Source: Sporolactobacillus kofuensis
GTDB lineage: Bacteria > Bacillota > Bacilli > Bacillales > Sporolactobacillaceae
Assembly: GCF_042660205.1 (NCBI RefSeq)
Contig: NZ_JBHSTQ010000005.1
Coordinates: forward strand, 124,001-188,000
Direction of reading: 5' to 3'
Length of the DNA: 64,000 nt
Within the stretch, counting starts at the first letter, position 1; every line of letters starts with the position of its first letter. Shown piece by piece: positions 60,971 to 64,000 of the stretch. Position numbers and translations under genes: made by a program. The notes under the pieces were generated by a model. It was not told where the DNA came from, ran no database searches, and worked only from the letters and a program-made list of their open reading frames with translations.

Positions 60971-61589
60971 AATCAGCAGAGAAGATATTTTGACGGAATT
61001 ATTTAATATTGGTGTCGGACAAGCCGCAAGTACATTGTCAGACATTATTGATAAGCAAATCGGATTAACGATCCCGAGTGTGAGGATACTCAACGCGGAG
61101 AAGGGCAAAATTGAACTGAATAAATACTTGAAGCAAGTTGCAGAGGGCGCGGTAATGGTTTCATCCATTTCCTTTGATAGTCAGTTGGAAGGAAAAGTCA
61201 GTCTTCTATTTCCTGCAGATAAAATGCATCACTTTATCGATCTTTGTCTTCATGAAACGCATGATGAAACGGAGTATTCGTTGGATTTTACCGATATTGA
61301 TTTTGACACAATCAAAGAGATCGGAAATATCGTCATTAATTCCATCATTGGCGAATTAAGTAATACGGTCAACATACCGGTGGAGTACACGCTCCCAGAG
61401 GTTGATGTTTTGAATAATGCAAGTGCGGATCATTTTGTTGACACTGAAGATTACCGCCTTGTACTCATGATGTTCTTGGCTTTTGATATTGAAGGGACGG
61501 AAATTGCAGGCGCCATTGTCATTAATATGACCTTAAACTCTCTAGATGACATTCTGAATAAGATTGATAGACTGTATAACGGAAGATGA
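60960..61589 (+). CDS. CheC/CheX-like phosphatase
   Basis: About 209 residues with two copies of the CheC-type helix: REDILTELFNIGVGQAASTLSD (Glu and Asn of the ExxN site) and FDTIKEIGNIVINSIIGELSN (again ExxN). CheC proteins dephosphorylate CheY-P, so the target is probably the receiver encoded just upstream. The GTG at 60960, nine bases from AGGGA and overlapping the receiver gene by 11 bases, is preferred; an ATG at 60951 also exists. Confidence 0.85.
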   Translation: MAGKISREDILTELFNIGVGQAASTLSDIIDKQIGLTIPSVRILNAEKGKIELNKYLKQVAEGAVMVSSISFDSQLEGKVSLLFPADKMHHFIDLCLHETHDETEYSLDFTDIDFDTIKEIGNIVINSIIGELSNTVNIPVEYTLPEVDVLNNASADHFVDTEDYRLVLMMFLAFDIEGTEIAGAIVINMTLNSLDDILNKIDRLYNGR

Positions 61590-62519
61590 GTGAATATGGA
61601 TTCAATTCTACCAGGTGTATTAAACTGCATAAATGAGGGTATCGTCATTATTACGGAAGACCTCGTTATTACCTACTGGAATCCTTTTATAGAAAAGTTA
61701 TCCGGTAAGAAGAGTGAAGATGTTCTCAAGCATCGCGTCGATGAAGTATTGCCAATGCTTGAACGTCCTTTTTTCCATAATGCGGTAAAGCGGCTTATTG
61801 CCGGCGGGAACCCTGTCTTCTTTTCTGCTGCCATGCACCGTCATCTGGTTAGCCAAGATTACCGAGTAAACCTGAAAATGAACCGAATTTCAGTGTCGGG
61901 AAATGTCGCGGTTATGCTGGAATTTATTGATGTGACGAATCAGTTCTTGAGAATCAATCAGCTGAGAGACTACGTTAACCAGCTGTCTCAGTTGAATAAC
62001 CAGCTGAAGCAAAAGGAAAAGGTTATTGAGAAACTTGCTTATTATGATAAATTAACCGGTGTGGCAAATCGGGCGCTGTTTGATAAATTTGCTGATAAGT
62101 ATCTCGCTGTAGCCAAACAACGTGGAACCATGCTTGGCCTGATGTTCGTCGATGTTAATGAATTTAAAATGATAAATGATACCTATGGTCATAATACAGG
62201 CGACAAAGTGATGACTCGAGTAGCAAGTCTGTTGACGGAATCAACAAGAAAAGATGATATCGTCTGCAGATTTGGTGGCGATGAATTTGTAGTGCTCCTT
62301 CCGGATATCAATACATTTGAGGATTATCAGATCATTGCCGACAGGATTGAAGCAAATCGGAAAAGACATATTATTCAAGACGGATATAACATTTGGCTAT
62401 CGCTGAGCATCGGTATTAGTTTTTATCCCGATGACGGTGAAACCATCGAAGATCTTATAGAAAAAGCGGACGAGTTTATGTACGTGAACAAACATCAGTC
62501 ACGTATGGATAATATGTAA
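61590..62519 (+). CDS. PAS-GGDEF diguanylate cyclase
   Basis: A 309-residue cytosolic protein: PAS (about 8-118: GIVIITEDLVITYWNPFIEKLSG), a coiled-coil linker (LRDYVNQLSQLNNQLKQKEK), then GGDEF with the active site FGGDEF and inhibitory site RKDD five residues before it. LTGVANRALF and FVDVNEFKMINDTYGHNTGD are intact. The GTG at 61590 abuts the CheC-like stop (an ATG lies two codons later), so translation is coupled. A likely output of the CheY/CheC module. Confidence 0.9.
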   Translation: MNMDSILPGVLNCINEGIVIITEDLVITYWNPFIEKLSGKKSEDVLKHRVDEVLPMLERPFFHNAVKRLIAGGNPVFFSAAMHRHLVSQDYRVNLKMNRISVSGNVAVMLEFIDVTNQFLRINQLRDYVNQLSQLNNQLKQKEKVIEKLAYYDKLTGVANRALFDKFADKYLAVAKQRGTMLGLMFVDVNEFKMINDTYGHNTGDKVMTRVASLLTESTRKDDIVCRFGGDEFVVLLPDINTFEDYQIIADRIEANRKRHIIQDGYNIWLSLSIGISFYPDDGETIEDLIEKADEFMYVNKHQSRMDNM

Positions 62520-62537
62520 TATAAATAAAATTGTGAT

Positions 62538-62579
62538 GACCGTACGGACCTCATTGAGTCTGTTGACGGTCTTTTTTTA
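62538..62579 (+). terminator. terminator of the CheY-CheC-cyclase operon
   Basis: GACCGT (62538-62543) pairs with ACGGTC (62566-62571), with inner pairs between ACGGAC and GTCTGT, then TTTTTTT. Confidence 0.85.
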
Positions 62580-62614
62580 GTTAGGAAATCTATTTATCTA
62601 AAAATGCAGCAGAG

Positions 62615-62722
62615 ATGCGAGACGCCTGTGGGAGTGCGAGCCAAGTGAGACCCCGCAGAGAGCGGGAAGACCGAGGAGGTTCACGGATCGACCACAGCAA
62701 GCGAGCAATCAAAGCAAAATGG
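62615..62722 (+). repeat. dispersed Bacillales-type structured repeat
   Basis: A stretch with GCGAGACGCCTGTGGGAG, GTGAGACCCCGCAGAGAGCG and GAAGACCGAGGAGGTTCACG in series. It is like the widespread Bacillaceae element that carries GAGACTCCTGCGGG and GACCGAGGAGGCTCA blocks; I recognise the type but not an official name. Internal G-rich and C-rich blocks can pair (CTGTGGG with CCCGCAG). A broken relative lies at 27889-27928. It fills the gap before murB and is not protein-coding. Confidence 0.6.
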
Positions 62723-62861
62723 ATACAAGATAAGCGCAGGGGTTTTTGCCAGTAATCCTTAAGATACTGTTGACATACCCGCCAAGCAATGGCATAAATA
62801 ATAAAGCAGGAAGTCGCCAATGAATTTATCAAAATTGGCTTAAAGGGAATGAATAGAAAGC

Positions 62862-63788
62862 ATGAACAAAAATGACATTTATACTGATTTGGTAAAAATG
62901 GTTGCAAGCAAAGAGCAAGTGAAAATAGACGAGAAATTGAGTACATATACCTTTACGCATACCGGGGGACAGGCGGATCTCTTTGTTCTTCCAAAAACGT
63001 ATCAAGAAGTAGGACGAATCATTGCGTATGCGAATGAACAAGCTTTGCCGATAACGATCTTAGGTAAAGGCTCCAATCTTATCGTGCGCGATGGTGGGAT
63101 ACGAGGTATTGTCATTAGCTGCGAATTGCTCAATAAAATCAGATGCGAAGGCGACACAATTATCGCACAAAGCGGGGCGGCAATCATTGATGTTTCACGA
63201 TTCGCGTTGGCTAACCATCTGACCGGACTTGAATTTGCCTGTGGTATACCTGGATCTGTCGGTGGTGCATTGTATATGAATGCAGGTGCATATGGTGGAG
63301 AAACCGCTGATGTATTGACTGGAGCAGTTGTCGCTGACCGAACAGGCAAAATTATTCAATTGGATAAAAAGTCATTATCCATGGGTTATCGGCACAGTGC
63401 GATATCACAGGAAGGGTATCTTGCATTAGAAGGAACGTTTGCCTTGCAGCCAGGGGACCCTCAGCAAATAAAGTCTGAGATGGATCGTTTGACAGCACTG
63501 CGTGAACTGAAACAACCACTGGAATATCCATCATGCGGCAGTGTGTTCAAAAGACCAACCGGCTATTTTGCGGGAAAGTTAATTCAGGATAGCGGGTTAC
63601 AAGGAACACGGATCGGCGGTGTTGAGGTGTCAACCAAACATGCAGGCTTTATGGTGAATGTGGATCACGGAACCGCTTCAGATTATATTCAATTGATAAA
63701 GCATGTCCAGGACACAGTGAAACAAAAATTTGGTGTTGATTTGGAAACTGAAGTACGAATTATTGGCGAAGCATTGAATGGAAAATGA
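62862..63788 (+). CDS. murB: UDP-N-acetylenolpyruvoylglucosamine reductase
   Basis: A 308-residue flavoenzyme making UDP-N-acetylmuramate for peptidoglycan. FAD-binding segments are ILGKGSNLIVRDGGIRGIVI and LEFACGIPGSVGGALYMNAGAYGG; the catalytic serine lies in YPSCGSVFKRP, followed by AGKLIQDSGLQGTRIGGVEVSTKHAGFMVN (type II MurB) and a terminal Glu in ETEVRIIGE. AAGGGA precedes the ATG at a rather long distance. It is complete and stands alone rather than in the mur/fts cluster, as is common for murB in Bacillales. Confidence 0.95.
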   Translation: MNKNDIYTDLVKMVASKEQVKIDEKLSTYTFTHTGGQADLFVLPKTYQEVGRIIAYANEQALPITILGKGSNLIVRDGGIRGIVISCELLNKIRCEGDTIIAQSGAAIIDVSRFALANHLTGLEFACGIPGSVGGALYMNAGAYGGETADVLTGAVVADRTGKIIQLDKKSLSMGYRHSAISQEGYLALEGTFALQPGDPQQIKSEMDRLTALRELKQPLEYPSCGSVFKRPTGYFAGKLIQDSGLQGTRIGGVEVSTKHAGFMVNVDHGTASDYIQLIKHVQDTVKQKFGVDLETEVRIIGEALNGK

Positions 63789-63847
63789 TAATTGAGCAAA
63801 GTAAAGCATGAGTTTGACTAAGATTATACTGAAATGCTTCTTTGTTC

Positions 63848-63888
63848 AAAAACGGCAGCTGCGATTACGCAACTGCCGTTTTTTCAAA
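63848..63888 (+). terminator. terminator after murB
   Basis: An 11-base stem AAAAACGGCAG / CTGCCGTTTTT with further inner pairs (GCG / CGC), then T. Beyond it (63889-64000) I see no gene or structure. Confidence 0.92.
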
Positions 63889-64000
63889 GAAAAAAGCTCA
63901 TAGGGATAAGAAAGGACCTATAGGACTGTCTGTACCTTTCCTATCGGGCTAGTCAGTGACTCGGTGTCCCATGATCACCAAATCCCGCTCTATGCCATCT

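Overview
The window looks like a chromosomal segment of a Gram-positive, spore-former-type Bacilli. The evidence is strong AGGAGG-type ribosome sites, frequent TTG and GTG starts, a purine riboswitch, BsrE/TxpA-like type I toxin RNAs, a ComP/ComA-like two-component pair, a VanW protein, UPF0014/FetAB and a complete MurB. I favour a Sporolactobacillus-like or other Bacillales genome, but this is a judgement from gene content only. No rRNA, tRNA, CRISPR array, prophage or complete insertion sequence was seen. Base composition looks moderate and fairly even by eye.

Layout. 0-13 kb: a TPR-Arr rifampin ADP-ribosyltransferase, a tRNA-dihydrouridine synthase, DUF2200, a beta-propeller sugar-dehydrogenase-like protein, a PAS-PAS-GGDEF-EAL-PilZ protein, a DHA2 drug exporter, and a Fur-box-controlled iron-chelate ABC operon followed by a ferredoxin-NADP reductase. 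13-26 kb: tandem repeat arrays, an acyl-CoA/ACP synthetase, a flavin monooxygenase/FMN reductase operon behind a CTTAC-N5-GTAAG operator, two paralogous membrane diguanylate cyclases around an interrupted acidic gene, an HD-GYP phosphodiesterase, fetAB and a LolD/FtsX-like ABC pair. 26-34 kb: a solitary Rep_3 replication initiator, a 59-residue winged-helix protein, and a guanine-riboswitch operon. That operon encodes a phosphoribosyltransferase, a complete ECF transporter (fused ATPases, T, S) and a creatininase-fold amidohydrolase.

34-53 kb is a mixed accessory region. It holds a threonine aldolase, GNATs, a kinase-like phosphotransferase, an AraC/MFS pair, a macrodomain, a DMT exporter, a DedA-PAP2 fusion, a secreted phosphatase, a PLD-helicase-DUF3427 protein, and three copies (one intact, two decayed) of a type I toxin-antitoxin locus. 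53-64 kb: another membrane diguanylate cyclase, the agmatine-to-putrescine operon aguA-aguB, a ComP/ComA-like pair with a small divergent gene, a CheY/CheC/PAS-GGDEF operon, and murB.

Three themes link the window. First, cyclic-di-GMP turnover is dense: six genes make, break or bind it. Second, iron and purine nutrition genes have readable cis-regulation (an exact Fur box; a guanine-type riboswitch with a ten-pair antiterminator). Third, small RNA-level elements are abundant: type I toxin loci with a LexA-like box, and intergenic arrays with an exact 21-bp period. The best candidate for an undescribed system is the riboswitch-PRT-ECF-creatininase operon at 28.4-33.3 kb.
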